Below are positions 9,057 to 19,035 of a stretch of DNA of 37,939 nt, one piece after another. Each line of letters begins with the position of its first letter. Within the stretch, counting starts at the first letter, position 1. This DNA comes from Flavobacteriales bacterium. Its GTDB lineage: Bacteria; Bacteroidota; Bacteroidia; NORP154. The position numbers were made by a program, and so were the translations under genes. A model generated the notes under the pieces. The model was not told where the DNA came from, searched no databases, and worked only from the letters and a program-made list of their open reading frames with translations. The stretch is from NCBI GenBank assembly GCA_012965955.1, contig DTRK01000078.1, positions 1-37,939 on the forward strand. Direction: 5' to 3'.

Positions 9057-12000
9057 TTGAGATCACCATTATCAAAGAAGTCTTCATTTCTCACTTTTCT
9101 GTTGTACCTGATTTACCAGGTGTGTCTTGCCCAGCAGGTCAGCTTTCAAGTATCTTATGATGTTGGATTGCTCGATTTGTTTGCCAATGTAAAGCAGACC
9201 AATGACAACGGTTATATCATTGGTGGATCGCCCGTGAGCTTTTTGCCTCTTGGCGGATTAATCAAAACAGATACCGCGGGAGCAGTAGTATGGGCCAAAA
9301 CATACGATGAAGGATTCCTTGGACCTGCCTACTCTATCTCCGATGTTCAACAAACCATCGATGGAGGATACATTGCAACAGGCCAAATCGGTAATGGTGT
9401 AATGCTGATGAAAACGAATGCCACCGGTAGTGTTACATTTACAAAAAGGTTCGGTGGTAGCGACACGGATTACGGATCGGTCGTCAAGCAAACTTCTGAT
9501 GGAGGCTATATCATTGCAGGATCTAGCTTTAGCTTTTCCTCAAAGGACTCCGCCAATTTCTATCTGTTAAAAACCAATAGCTCTGGCACTTTGCTATGGG
9601 ATAAGGTGTATCAAATAAGCACCATCGACGATGAGAATGGCATAGCCCTGGAAGAGCTGGTGGATGGCTATCTCGTTGCTGGCTCAACCCCGCAGGTGTT
9701 TGGATCAGATACTACACGAGATGCGGTGTTAATCAAGACTAACCTCAACGGTGACGTCACCTGGGCCAGGACCTATGGATCTGACACGTATTCGGAAGAA
9801 ATATATGATGTCAAACTCATCAGTACCAACGAGATATTGATTAGCGGATATACCACTGAACCCTCAACTGGCTCAGTGAGTGATGTTTTCATAATGAAAA
9901 CGGATACCACTGGATCGGTAACGTATAGCACAAGTTATAATATCGGGTTTGAAGATTTGCCCTACTCAGTGCAAGAAACCAGCGACGGGGGCTTTGCGGC
10001 GATGGGCTGGACCATCACCAATCTATTCCCTTTGACTATAAAGACATTCTTGTTAAAGACATCCAATACCGGTACCGTTCAAATCTCTATGCAATATGGA
10101 GCGGGCATTGGATCTATATTTGGCAAGGGCGAACAAACCAGTGATGGAGGTTATGTGCTGGGCAGCATGCAGGGAAATACATCCTGGGATTTTCATCTGT
10201 ATAAAACTGACAATACCGGATCAACGGTATGTAATCAAACCAGTACCAGTGCATCCCAAAATGCCTATGTTCCACCGGCAACCACGCCTGGTGTGAGTAC
10301 TTTTTCCGGAGGTTCTACGAGTAATAGATCCGCAAGTGCCAATAACGTGACACCTACAACCACGGTACTTTGTATTAACGCTCCCTGTTCACCTGCTCCT
10401 GACCCTACGCTAACCATAACTGATGCCAATGTTTGTTTATCGGAAACAGGTGTTATCTATACCACGCAGAGTGGGTTTGACTCCTATACCTGGACCGTAA
10501 CCGGAGGTACTATTGCTTCTGGACAGGGTACCAATAGTATTACCGTTGATTGGGGAACTGGACCTAGTGGAACTGTTGATCTATTAATTGATAGCTCAGG
10601 CTGTGCTGGTAATCTAATCACAGAGAACGTAAGTATTGCTGATCCCGCCCCAACTCTCTCAGCAACTGACACTGATGTTTGCGAAGGCGAAACGAGCGTC
10701 ACATACACTACCCAAACTGGCTTTACCACCTATACATGGATAGTTGCCGGCGGAACTATTGCAAGTGGATCCGGGACTAACAGCATAACCGTGGATTGGG
10801 GGTCACCAGGTGCTGGAACAGTGAATTTAACTGTGGTGGATGCGTTTGGGTGTACCGGATCACTTTCAGCCACTGAGAACGTCACGATAAACGCAAGTCC
10901 TACTCCGACGCTGACTGTATCTGATACTGTCGTTTGTGAGGGACAAATTGGTGTTACCTATACTACTCAATCAGGTTTTTCAACATATACCTGGACGATA
11001 GGCGGAGGGACAATTGCAAGTGGTTCGGGAACCAACAGTATTACCGTGGATTGGGGTACCGGCGGAGGTGGTACTGTCGACCTAACAGTGATTGACGCAA
11101 ACGGATGTTCCGGATCACTTTCAGCCACTCAGTCAATCTTAATTAATCCCAGCCCTAACCCCACTCTAATAATCTTCGATACCATTGCATGTGAAAACCA
11201 GACAGGTGTGGTCTTTACGACCCAATCATTTTATACAGCATATATCTGGTCTATTACAGGAGGTGCTGTCAGTTCTGGTGTAGGAACGGATAGCGTCAAT
11301 GCTGATTGGTTTTCACCAGGAGGTGGAACCATTTTTTTAACGGTGGTAGATACCAATGGATGTTCAGGATCTCTTTCGTCCCCTCAATCAATTGTTATCA
11401 GCGCTAACCCTGCACCAACGCTCTCCGTTTCTGACACGGCAGTTTGTGAAAATGAGACTGGTCTAATCTATACAACCCAAGCTGGCTACACGACCTATAC
11501 CTGGACCGTTAGTGGAGGATCAATTGTCAGTGGAGCTGGCACCAATAGTATTACCGTCAACTGGGGAACTTCCGGAGGCGGAACAGTAGATTTAACGGTT
11601 GACTCAAATGGTTGTTCGGGGTCATTGTCAGCCACAGAAACCGTAAACATTTATGCTGCGCCAACAGCTAATATTACACCTTCCGACAGTACTAATTTTT
11701 GTACGGGTGATAGTGTTCAGCTCATGTCTGATACAGCTACAACTTATTTTTGGTTGCTCAATGGTGGTTCAACAGGTTTAACATCACCGGGAATTTACGT
11801 CACTGTCGCAGGAGACTATCAGGTGATAGTAACCAATACAGCAGGCTGTCCCGACACTTCCTCAATCACAACAGTCATTGAAAACCCCTCTCCAATTGCC
11901 AATATTATAGTACTAGGCTCAACAACATTCTGCTCAGACGATAGCGTAATATTACAGGCTGACACCGCCTTAACTTATTTGTGGTTTCTCAACGGTATCA

Positions 12001-13880
12001 GCACTGGACAAACCACCCAAACCATCACAGTTGCTGGAGCTGGAGATTATCAGGTTGCAATCTCAAATGCATTTTGCCAGGACACTTCAGCTATAGTAAC
12101 CGTGGCCGTGAATGCTATCCCAACAATTGATACCTCAGCAACAATCATTGATTCCAGTAATTGCGGAAACAGCGATGGGTCAATTACGGTAATCGTGGCC
12201 AATGGCACTGGACCGTTCACGTATGAATGGACCAATAGCTCCAGTACAGTTGTGGGTGGAGACTCTGCTAAACTGGTGAACATGCCTGCGGATTCCTATA
12301 CGCTCGTAATTACAGACTCACTTGGATGTACAGCTTCAAGCACATTCACCATCAACGATATTGGCGCACCTCCAACGCCAGTCGCCTCTGCTGATGCAAG
12401 TTATTGCCAGGGCGATCCAATTGCTGATTTGACAGCTGCAGGATCAGGAGGAACGTTAATCTGGTATTCGGACGCACTGCTCACCGACTCCATTGGCACG
12501 GGATCACCATTCTCTTCAGGCGCCATAGTATCAGATACCTTTTACGTAGCAGAGACCATTGCCGGCTGTGAAGGTCTGGCAGATATGGTAATCATTACCA
12601 TTAATGCAACTCCAGCTCAACCTGTGGCAGGAGCTGACAGCACCTATTGCCAGGGAGACGTCATAGCTGATCTTACCGTTACTGGTGGTGGCGGAATTTT
12701 CACCTGGTATTCTGATCCAGCGCTAACGACTTCAATTGGAACAGGCAGCCCATTCTCATCAGGAATAACTGTTACTGATACGATCTTTGTGACCGAGGAA
12801 GTGGGAGGATGTGAGAGCATTCCAGACACGGTAATTATCACTTTCATCAACGCACCTATTGGTCTGACGACTGGAGGAGATTCCAGCTATTGCCAGGGAG
12901 ATGCAGTTGCCGATCTTACAGCAACGGGATCAGGTGGAATAATCACATGGTACTCCAACAGTGGGCTAACAGACACGGCTTTCACCGGCTCACCTTTTGC
13001 ATCAGGTGCCTTTACTGATACCACCTTTTATGTGACCGAAACCTCAAATGGATGTGCAAGTGCAACTGACTCAGTAACCCTGACCTTCACACCCCAGCCA
13101 ACGGTTGTTCTCACATCTAGTGCTGATACAATTTGTCCTGGAGGGGATGTGACACTAACAGCTAACGGAGCAGATTCATATCTATGGAGCACGGGTGATA
13201 CTGCTGTATCTATAACTGTCAGTCCGATTATAAATACTGTCTACACCGTAATTGGAATGACAATGGCTGGATGCACGAGCGCAGCGGATACAACAACGGT
13301 AAGCATAAGCGCTGGAGGAGTAGTTGCCGGATTTACGGCCAATCCAACCACTGGAAGCATTCCTTTGGACGTTGCGTTCACGGATACTAGCATCGGAGCA
13401 GTATCATGGGCTTGGGATTTCTCTTATGACAGCATATTCTTCAATACTGAATCAACCGACCAGAATCCAAATTACACATACACTACCGGAGGAAATTTTC
13501 AAATAATCCTGGTAGCCTCTGACGCCAATGGTTGTTCTGATACGGCATCGATGACCCTGAACTTGGATATAACCGAGGAAGTCTTTATACCAAACTTATT
13601 CACCCCGAATGGAGATAACAGTAATGATGTTCTTTATGTGCGGGGAAATGGAATCGACGATCTGTTGCTGATAATCTATGACCGCTGGGGCGAGAAGGTA
13701 TATGAGGGCGCATACTCTCAGGCATGGGCCTTGGAAGACACATATCCCACGGGTATAGGTTGGGATGGTACATTCAATGATCAGCCGATGAACCCAGCTG
13801 TGTTTGTATATGTTCTAACAGGGACATTTATAAGTGGTGAAGCGATCGATCAGAAGGGAAACATAACATTAGTTAGATGA
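9057..13880 (+). CDS. Giant Ig/PKD-repeat surface protein with gliding-motility (T9SS type B) C-terminal domain
   Basis: 1607 residues. The start must be TTG at 9057: an in-frame TAA lies at 9045-9047 and no ATG lies near the signal peptide (about 1-26, ending CLAQ). Residues 30-390 are repeats of the DGGY.I.G...LKT...G type, probably a propeller-like fold. A Ser/Thr-rich linker follows, then five Ig/PKD-like repeats (449-865), two shorter Ig-like units, one SprB-like unit (about 1019-1100), three YCQGD...WYS Ig-like units (about 1104-1340), another Ig-like unit, a PKD domain (about 1420-1500; VSWAWDF) and the gliding-motility C-terminal domain (about 1506-1607; IPNLFTPNGDNSND, YDRWGEKVYE, WDGTFN). 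It overlaps the PorP/SprF gene by 4 bp. Family knowledge says type B cargos need such a partner for secretion or anchoring. Likely a cell-surface adhesin. Confidence 0.93.
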   Translation: MRSPLSKKSSFLTFLLYLIYQVCLAQQVSFQVSYDVGLLDLFANVKQTNDNGYIIGGSPVSFLPLGGLIKTDTAGAVVWAKTYDEGFLGPAYSISDVQQTIDGGYIATGQIGNGVMLMKTNATGSVTFTKRFGGSDTDYGSVVKQTSDGGYIIAGSSFSFSSKDSANFYLLKTNSSGTLLWDKVYQISTIDDENGIALEELVDGYLVAGSTPQVFGSDTTRDAVLIKTNLNGDVTWARTYGSDTYSEEIYDVKLISTNEILISGYTTEPSTGSVSDVFIMKTDTTGSVTYSTSYNIGFEDLPYSVQETSDGGFAAMGWTITNLFPLTIKTFLLKTSNTGTVQISMQYGAGIGSIFGKGEQTSDGGYVLGSMQGNTSWDFHLYKTDNTGSTVCNQTSTSASQNAYVPPATTPGVSTFSGGSTSNRSASANNVTPTTTVLCINAPCSPAPDPTLTITDANVCLSETGVIYTTQSGFDSYTWTVTGGTIASGQGTNSITVDWGTGPSGTVDLLIDSSGCAGNLITENVSIADPAPTLSATDTDVCEGETSVTYTTQTGFTTYTWIVAGGTIASGSGTNSITVDWGSPGAGTVNLTVVDAFGCTGSLSATENVTINASPTPTLTVSDTVVCEGQIGVTYTTQSGFSTYTWTIGGGTIASGSGTNSITVDWGTGGGGTVDLTVIDANGCSGSLSATQSILINPSPNPTLIIFDTIACENQTGVVFTTQSFYTAYIWSITGGAVSSGVGTDSVNADWFSPGGGTIFLTVVDTNGCSGSLSSPQSIVISANPAPTLSVSDTAVCENETGLIYTTQAGYTTYTWTVSGGSIVSGAGTNSITVNWGTSGGGTVDLTVDSNGCSGSLSATETVNIYAAPTANITPSDSTNFCTGDSVQLMSDTATTYFWLLNGGSTGLTSPGIYVTVAGDYQVIVTNTAGCPDTSSITTVIENPSPIANIIVLGSTTFCSDDSVILQADTALTYLWFLNGISTGQTTQTITVAGAGDYQVAISNAFCQDTSAIVTVAVNAIPTIDTSATIIDSSNCGNSDGSITVIVANGTGPFTYEWTNSSSTVVGGDSAKLVNMPADSYTLVITDSLGCTASSTFTINDIGAPPTPVASADASYCQGDPIADLTAAGSGGTLIWYSDALLTDSIGTGSPFSSGAIVSDTFYVAETIAGCEGLADMVIITINATPAQPVAGADSTYCQGDVIADLTVTGGGGIFTWYSDPALTTSIGTGSPFSSGITVTDTIFVTEEVGGCESIPDTVIITFINAPIGLTTGGDSSYCQGDAVADLTATGSGGIITWYSNSGLTDTAFTGSPFASGAFTDTTFYVTETSNGCASATDSVTLTFTPQPTVVLTSSADTICPGGDVTLTANGADSYLWSTGDTAVSITVSPIINTVYTVIGMTMAGCTSAADTTTVSISAGGVVAGFTANPTTGSIPLDVAFTDTSIGAVSWAWDFSYDSIFFNTESTDQNPNYTYTTGGNFQIILVASDANGCSDTASMTLNLDITEEVFIPNLFTPNGDNSNDVLYVRGNGIDDLLLIIYDRWGEKVYEGAYSQAWALEDTYPTGIGWDGTFNDQPMNPAVFVYVLTGTFISGEAIDQKGNITLVR
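10401..11651 (+). repeat. Five tandem Ig/PKD-like protein repeats
   Basis: Five units of about 83 codons, each with VC......VY.TQ.G...YTW...GG.I.SG.GTNSI.V.WG and GC.GSLS. Units 2 and 3 are the closest at both protein and DNA level, pointing to duplication within the gene. The last visible domain of the GDPD-LamG protein (positions 1-160) belongs to the same family. Confidence 0.8.
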
Positions 13881-14947
13881 TGAATTTGACAAGTTGTTCG
13901 CTAAACCGTCTTATGACGATTGTTGTAATAATATTCTTAGTTCTTCCTTTTACCATAAGCCGAGCTCAAGACTACCATTTCTCGCAATATAGCTCTACCC
14001 CTCTTGCTATCAACCCAGCTTATGCTGGAACATATGGAGGTACACACCGCATCATCTTGAATTATAAGGACCAGTGGAAAGCGTTTGGAGCCCCTTATAA
14101 AACGTATGCCTTTTCTTATGATTTTGTCTTGTTTAAAGATAAGTGGGATAATATGACCCTGGCTGGAGGCCTGCTCTTAACCCAAGACGAAGCTGGATAT
14201 ACTAATTTCAGAAACACCAATGTATCGCTTACCGCAGCGAGCATGATAAAGCTGAATGATCACCATGCGGCGTCAGCAGGTTTACAAGGTGGTTTTGCTC
14301 AGCGATCAATTGACTTAACGGAGGCTACTACGGATAATCAATTCGATAATGGCACTTATAGTTCAACCAACAATCTTGGTGAAACGAATTCATTCGGGAG
14401 TCAGTCAAACGGAGATTTCACTGCTGGAGTGTCCTGGATGTTTACCAAGAACACCAAAAATAGATTTGCAGAAGACCAGATCAAGGCTCGCATTGGTATT
14501 GCACTGTATCACTTAAACAGGCCGCCGCAAGAGTTCTATGATCTCAATGACAGCAGACTCTATTCCAAATTCAGTATCAACGGGGAAGGGTATATTGGAC
14601 TTAAAGGATCGCGTTTAGGCTTGGTTCCGTCATTCTTATTCGCAAATCAAGGTCCCACAAAGGAAATCCTGGTCGGTTCTATGTTTCGATATCGAATTAA
14701 AGAAGGCGGAATTACCAAGGGATTACCTCAGGAGGCAGGTGTGGCTATTGGTGGTTATGCGAGATTTGGTGATGCATTCATCCCAGCATTTACGCTTGAG
14801 ATTGCCAATTTTGTTTTGGGAATTTCTTACGATGTAAATATGTCTGACCTCAAAACTTCTACAGGTGGACAAGGTGGCCTAGAGGTATCTCTCAAGTTTG
14901 TCAATCCCAATCCATTCATTAGAGCCAAAACTTCGACTCTGCTCTAG
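13877..14947 (+). CDS. PorP/SprF family T9SS outer-membrane protein
   Basis: 356 residues. A signal peptide ends near SRAQ at residues 28-31. The mature protein begins with the family hallmark QDYHFSQYSSTPLAINPAYAG, followed by beta-barrel-like alternating strands and a basic C-terminus. Length is normal for PorP/SprF. The ATG at 13877 overlaps the TGA of the giant type B cargo gene (ATGA), so the two are translationally coupled; a second ATG three bases later gives the same protein minus one Met. In Flavobacterium, SprF is needed for SprB secretion, and such genes commonly sit next to type B cargo genes. The partner here is therefore inferred to be the 1607-residue protein. Confidence 0.93.
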   Translation: MMNLTSCSLNRLMTIVVIIFLVLPFTISRAQDYHFSQYSSTPLAINPAYAGTYGGTHRIILNYKDQWKAFGAPYKTYAFSYDFVLFKDKWDNMTLAGGLLLTQDEAGYTNFRNTNVSLTAASMIKLNDHHAASAGLQGGFAQRSIDLTEATTDNQFDNGTYSSTNNLGETNSFGSQSNGDFTAGVSWMFTKNTKNRFAEDQIKARIGIALYHLNRPPQEFYDLNDSRLYSKFSINGEGYIGLKGSRLGLVPSFLFANQGPTKEILVGSMFRYRIKEGGITKGLPQEAGVAIGGYARFGDAFIPAFTLEIANFVLGISYDVNMSDLKTSTGGQGGLEVSLKFVNPNPFIRAKTSTLL

Positions 14948-15095
14948 GTATCGCAATTCAGATATTCCTTGCCAGGTTTAGCACGTTCCCCAGTTCATTT
15001 TCGGAGCTAATGGATAACGGTTGCACATTCATCACAGAGTATAGGTTGGATCGACCTCTGCCGCCAACTTTTTGAAATTGAGATTACTATAACTG

Positions 15096-15440
15096 TCATG
15101 CTGCAAATATCCCAATCCGGTCATTTGGCAGATCCTCTAAAAACCTGAAATTGCTGTCTTCCGGATCAAGGTATAACTATTCCATTTCCCGGGTCTTAAT
15201 TTTAATACTTGATCTTCCGTCTTCAGGAATGCCATATACGCAATCTATTTGATACACTTGGTTGTCGATGCCCTCGCTCATCTCAAATTTGGCATTTGTT
15301 TTAAACGTATTCTGTTGGCCAGCTTTAGATTCCAACACTGCGCGAAGAATTATTAAAATTGTTTTGTAATAATTAAGAGAAATATCACCGTATATACTCC
15401 ATAAGAGCATAGAAGCAGGATGGATTACTGAGCTGTTCAA
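15096..15440 (-). pseudogene. Degenerate ORF with an in-frame TAG, unknown function
   Basis: A frame opening 4 bp behind the aminopeptidase stop (TTG at 15440, or ATG at 15410) reads 87 codons to a TAG at 15177-15179. The same frame then continues as plausible protein (LYLDPEDSNFRFLEDLPNDR) to a TGA at 15096-15098. The composition after about residue 45 is protein-like, rich in acidic residues, Ile and Lys. No family is recognised. It could be a short real gene ending at 15177, or the remnant of a longer gene with a premature stop. The 148 bp between the upstream PorP/SprF gene and this remnant (14948-15095) show nothing else. Confidence 0.35.
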
Positions 15441-15444
15441 TCAT

Positions 15445-16482
15445 CTACTTTGCAAACGACTCTTTCAAGTAGGTGAGGTATTTCGAAAAATCGCCAGCAA
15501 AACTGCTATCAAATTCTTCCTGGAACATGTTCTGCTTTCCCCGATAGCGTTTGAAACTCATAAAATAAGTGTTGTTGGGTATATAATCCAGGTCCAGGAG
15601 ATAGGAATAACTATCGCTCCCATGAAAGGAAATAGTATCAGAACTTTGCAGAATTGACCTGATGAGTTCATTCTTGAGTGCCCTCTTTTTTCCCTCAGGG
15701 TATGACGCTCCCACAAAGCCTCTATAAAGTTCTTCAAGAAGGGCGGTGCCCCTTGTCATGTGATCACTGTATTTCTCTATGTCATTCAGGGCTCCTATAT
15801 ATCGCTCCAGCTCGATTGAATTCTCCCCAAACTTGTGCTTCATGAATACTATTGCACCATTGTCACCAACGAAGGTAGCCAGGTTTTCATTGAATGCATC
15901 CTCCCCTTTCACATAAAGGGTTCCATGGGTCAGCTCATGAATGACCAGCCTAGCCAATCCCCCTGACGACTTCCTTAACATATTGGATAGGATAGGGTCA
16001 TTGAAGAAACCCAAGGTGGACCAGGCGTTGACGGCACCGAGATCCGTGTCAAAGTCCAGGGCTATTAGCTCCTCCTCTTCCCTAAGCGCTTTCTCCTTGA
16101 CAAAAAATCCTTTATACCCGAGTCCTCCCAGGAACGGAAAATACCATTCGTATTGCTCCAACTCAAAAGGTTTGGCGGCTGTGAGGACCCACAGCGCTGG
16201 TTCCCCTTTCTGGTCATATAATTTCTTGTAACTCTCCGAGTTATTGAGTCCCAGTGAATCTATCGCGAACTCCCGTATCTCCTGAATGAGACGCAACTTC
16301 ACCTTTTGATCCTCCGGATAATCAGGATCATCTAACAGCTCATTAATAGGAACGGCATCGTAAAGAATATGGAACTGTCCTATCCCCTGGTGGATTCCAT
16401 ACTCAATCAAGTCTCCATACAGCAAACCGCCAATCAGAGAGACCAGCAGTGCCGCATAGATGAACTTATTCCGTCTTCTCAT
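15445..16482 (-). CDS. Predicted membrane-anchored aminopeptidase (Aminopep/COG4324 family)
   Basis: 345 residues, close to family length. An N-terminal membrane anchor (about 8-23, after a basic MRRRNK) is followed by a periplasm-facing gluzincin metallopeptidase. Zinc-site residues are visible: HELTH at 182-186 and NEN at 198-200, giving the HExxH...E arrangement with H182, H186 and E199. Family segments GGLGYKGFF and VNAWSTLGFFNDPI also match. The start ATG at 16482 is 4 bp past the PrsW-family stop, so the two are almost certainly one operon. The natural substrate of this family is not known; peptide trimming near the membrane is inferred. Confidence 0.85.
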   Translation of the reverse strand: MRRRNKFIYAALLVSLIGGLLYGDLIEYGIHQGIGQFHILYDAVPINELLDDPDYPEDQKVKLRLIQEIREFAIDSLGLNNSESYKKLYDQKGEPALWVLTAAKPFELEQYEWYFPFLGGLGYKGFFVKEKALREEEELIALDFDTDLGAVNAWSTLGFFNDPILSNMLRKSSGGLARLVIHELTHGTLYVKGEDAFNENLATFVGDNGAIVFMKHKFGENSIELERYIGALNDIEKYSDHMTRGTALLEELYRGFVGASYPEGKKRALKNELIRSILQSSDTISFHGSDSYSYLLDLDYIPNNTYFMSFKRYRGKQNMFQEEFDSSFAGDFSKYLTYLKESFAK

Positions 16483-16486
16483 AGAA

Positions 16487-18007
16487 CTACGGATCTATAA
16501 TCCTTCCCCGCACCTGGGGTAAAGAAACAGCGGCTTCTTCACTGACCACACCATCCGCAAAGTCTTGCACCTGGCTCAATCCAACAAGTTCGAGATCCAC
16601 AAAATCAGATCGATTGAGCATGGTTCCCTTTTTTTTCAGCTTGACCAGGAACATTCTATCAATAACCTCGAATGCGTAAATAGGGGAATTGGGAATGAAC
16701 ACATACCAGGAGGTATCGCCTTTCAAAACAATCCTCCGAACCAGTACACCTGATACAGGTAAAGATTGCTGAAATGACTCAAGTTCCGCATCCCCGCTGG
16801 GATCACATGTGACATATATCGTTTCACCAGTATAATTCTCACTTTGCCCAATTTTGGGAATCAAAAAGGCCATTATGTTTTTCGGCATTTGTATGGGAGC
16901 GATATATCCTTGAATCAATTTGAAGTTCTCGAAGCTGACTGCCAGATACAGGACCATGTAAACATTGAACAACCATGACTGTATAAGAAAATGATTGGCG
17001 GCACTCTTTCCGTAGAGCAAGAAATAGGCGATATATGCCACATTGAAGATTGCTACCAGGCCCAATATGATCTTGTACTTGAACGAGGAGCTGTTCAACC
17101 TGACTGTCCGGTCAAAGAAAGATGATATGTTTATAAGATTGTTCTTCATTGTTACCCACAGGTGAATGCAGAACAATAGAAAGAGTGTCGTGATCAGGTA
17201 AAACTGCTGCGCAATTGGGTTGATGAGCCAGAAATCATAAAACCCATGACCCAAAGCGGCAAGCGCGAGAAAGATCGGGAGGGCATAATTCTTCCAGGCA
17301 TAGTTCCGGTGCTTCGCAATTGCCATACCGTAGCATATAATGGAGGTGAAGAACATATGAGCAACAGATGCGTAAAGGGCCCTTCCGTACACAGCAGTGA
17401 GGTTACTCCCGTAGATGTACTGGATATTCTCTATAAACGCGAATCCCAAGGCGGAAACCGAACCATACAAGATATAATCAAATGGTTCGTCCACCTGATC
17501 TGTAACTTTCAGTATTATCAAGAATGGAATAATTTTAACGATCTCTTCTACCAGGCCAATGGCAATTACACAATACCACCAGTCGTTCCAGAAGTTTCCG
17601 TTCAGTTCAAAATTCAGTGATTGCTCAATAGCGTCTGTCATCGGATACACCAGGAAGATGGTCGCACAGGACATCAGGAAAGTCCAGAAGATAAAAATCA
17701 GGCGCTCGTGCTCAAAGATATCCAGCCATGTCAGGTATTGGTACCACATCAGGGAAATTGCAAAAGACAGCAACACGCTTATTACATATAGTGTCTCATC
17801 CCCACCAGTATCCAGTGATCGTCCAAATGTTGAGAAATTCACATATAAGAGCGGCAATATTACGAGGATGGCAAACCACAAGGTCTCATAAAATTTCTCT
17901 GATGCAAGGAAAGTATCCAGCTCTCCTGCCTTCTTCCAGGCCCCGATAAGGTCTCTGAACCAGTACTGTACAAACAACAAAGAAATAGCGATTGTGAGAA
18001 ACCCCAT
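16487..18007 (-). CDS. PrsW-family intramembrane metalloprotease
   Basis: 506 residues with many hydrophobic segments. The family motifs are in order: EEIVK with E154/E155, ALGFAFIEN with E193, H217 in AHMFFTS, and HGFYD with H254 and D258. These are the conserved residues of PrsW, the intramembrane protease that cleaves anti-sigma factor RsiW in Bacillus. It is longer than typical PrsW. The extra N-terminal membrane segments (1-120) and a soluble C-terminal tail of about 110 residues (after about 395) have no clear assignment. No anti-sigma/sigma pair is adjacent, so the substrate is unknown. It is first in a two-gene unit with the membrane aminopeptidase (4-bp gap), which suggests sequential proteolysis at the membrane. 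Confidence 0.82.
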   Translation of the reverse strand: MGFLTIAISLLFVQYWFRDLIGAWKKAGELDTFLASEKFYETLWFAILVILPLLYVNFSTFGRSLDTGGDETLYVISVLLSFAISLMWYQYLTWLDIFEHERLIFIFWTFLMSCATIFLVYPMTDAIEQSLNFELNGNFWNDWWYCVIAIGLVEEIVKIIPFLIILKVTDQVDEPFDYILYGSVSALGFAFIENIQYIYGSNLTAVYGRALYASVAHMFFTSIICYGMAIAKHRNYAWKNYALPIFLALAALGHGFYDFWLINPIAQQFYLITTLFLLFCIHLWVTMKNNLINISSFFDRTVRLNSSSFKYKIILGLVAIFNVAYIAYFLLYGKSAANHFLIQSWLFNVYMVLYLAVSFENFKLIQGYIAPIQMPKNIMAFLIPKIGQSENYTGETIYVTCDPSGDAELESFQQSLPVSGVLVRRIVLKGDTSWYVFIPNSPIYAFEVIDRMFLVKLKKKGTMLNRSDFVDLELVGLSQVQDFADGVVSEEAAVSLPQVRGRIIDP

Positions 18008-18208
18008 AAAGCTGGTCTTAATCTTTCTTAAAAGTATAGAAATTTAGCTGAACAACGCAGCCGTATGTGGATCTAAAAACAACCCAAGCCACCTTGTGTT
18101 TTACCGTTTTCTACCATACGATCCTGAGATGCTCTTATGAGTTAATATAACCTGGCGTATGAAACCTTAATATATTAGTTTACGTCTTAAGAGACAAATA
18201 CAATAACA

Positions 18209-19003
18209 ATGAAGTATCCACAAGTTAGCCGTTATCTCTTTTTTATTGCGCTAACACTCTTTAGCTGCGGGAAAGACCCCGAAAATGTGCCCGGCCCTTC
18301 ATCTTTGAGTAATGAACCAGCAGAAATCATGGTGGTAATGCTGGACTCCATTCCCGATGGTTCCGGGTACACCTATATCGCTGTACCAACGGGGACAGGG
18401 CCGTTCCCAGCAATATTATACAACCACGGTGGCCTGGGCCCGAATGTTGGAGGTAATTTAAGAGAAACAGCAAGGGCACTGGCCGAAGCAGGATATGTTG
18501 CCAGATCAGAAAAACGGGCAGAAACGTTCCCTATTGCGGGTCACCTCGTAGAAGTGGAACAAGCCTTTGCCGATCTCAAAGCTCACCCTGATGTGGATAT
18601 CCAACGAATGGGAATGATTGGTTTTTCCAGAGGGGGACTATTGACCTTACAAGCTGGAATTATCCATTCAGACGAGTTGTGTGCAACAGTGTGCATGGCT
18701 CCCGCAGCAGCGGGGATAGAACTGAGCAATACGCTTGCCGACGTTTCGATGTTCAACGACTCTTTACTGATAATGGTGGCTTTGAACGACTTGTATCAAG
18801 CCAATCATGTGCAGCTTGCGCAGGATGTGCAAAACGCCATGGTGGCAGCAAGCAAAAATTCAAGGTTGGTTCAGTATCTTGAGTTCGATGCCAACTTCGA
18901 TAGCATTATCGATTCTAACGATGATGGACACGAGCTTTTTTGGGAAGTTCGTGAACCTTACTGGTCAGATTTAATACAATTTCTGGACAGACAGCTCAAA
19001 TAA
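18209..19003 (+). CDS. Lipoprotein alpha/beta hydrolase (dienelactone hydrolase-like)
   Basis: 264 residues. A lipobox LFSC puts the lipidated Cys at 20 after a hydrophobic signal. The alpha/beta-hydrolase core has the nucleophile elbow GFSRGG (Ser140), a candidate acid at D194 (ALND) and a candidate His at 241 (DGHELFW); an oxyanion-type NHGG lies at 72-75. Fold and triad resemble the dienelactone hydrolase/prolyl-oligopeptidase-like families, but the substrate is not predictable. It stands alone, divergent from the PrsW gene across about 200 bp of AT-rich sequence and convergent with the lysozyme-fold gene 32 bp away. Confidence 0.85.
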   Translation: MKYPQVSRYLFFIALTLFSCGKDPENVPGPSSLSNEPAEIMVVMLDSIPDGSGYTYIAVPTGTGPFPAILYNHGGLGPNVGGNLRETARALAEAGYVARSEKRAETFPIAGHLVEVEQAFADLKAHPDVDIQRMGMIGFSRGGLLTLQAGIIHSDELCATVCMAPAAAGIELSNTLADVSMFNDSLLIMVALNDLYQANHVQLAQDVQNAMVAASKNSRLVQYLEFDANFDSIIDSNDDGHELFWEVREPYWSDLIQFLDRQLK

Positions 19004-19035
19004 CGTGACTGACGCCTGAGCCCCGAGTTAGTTAA

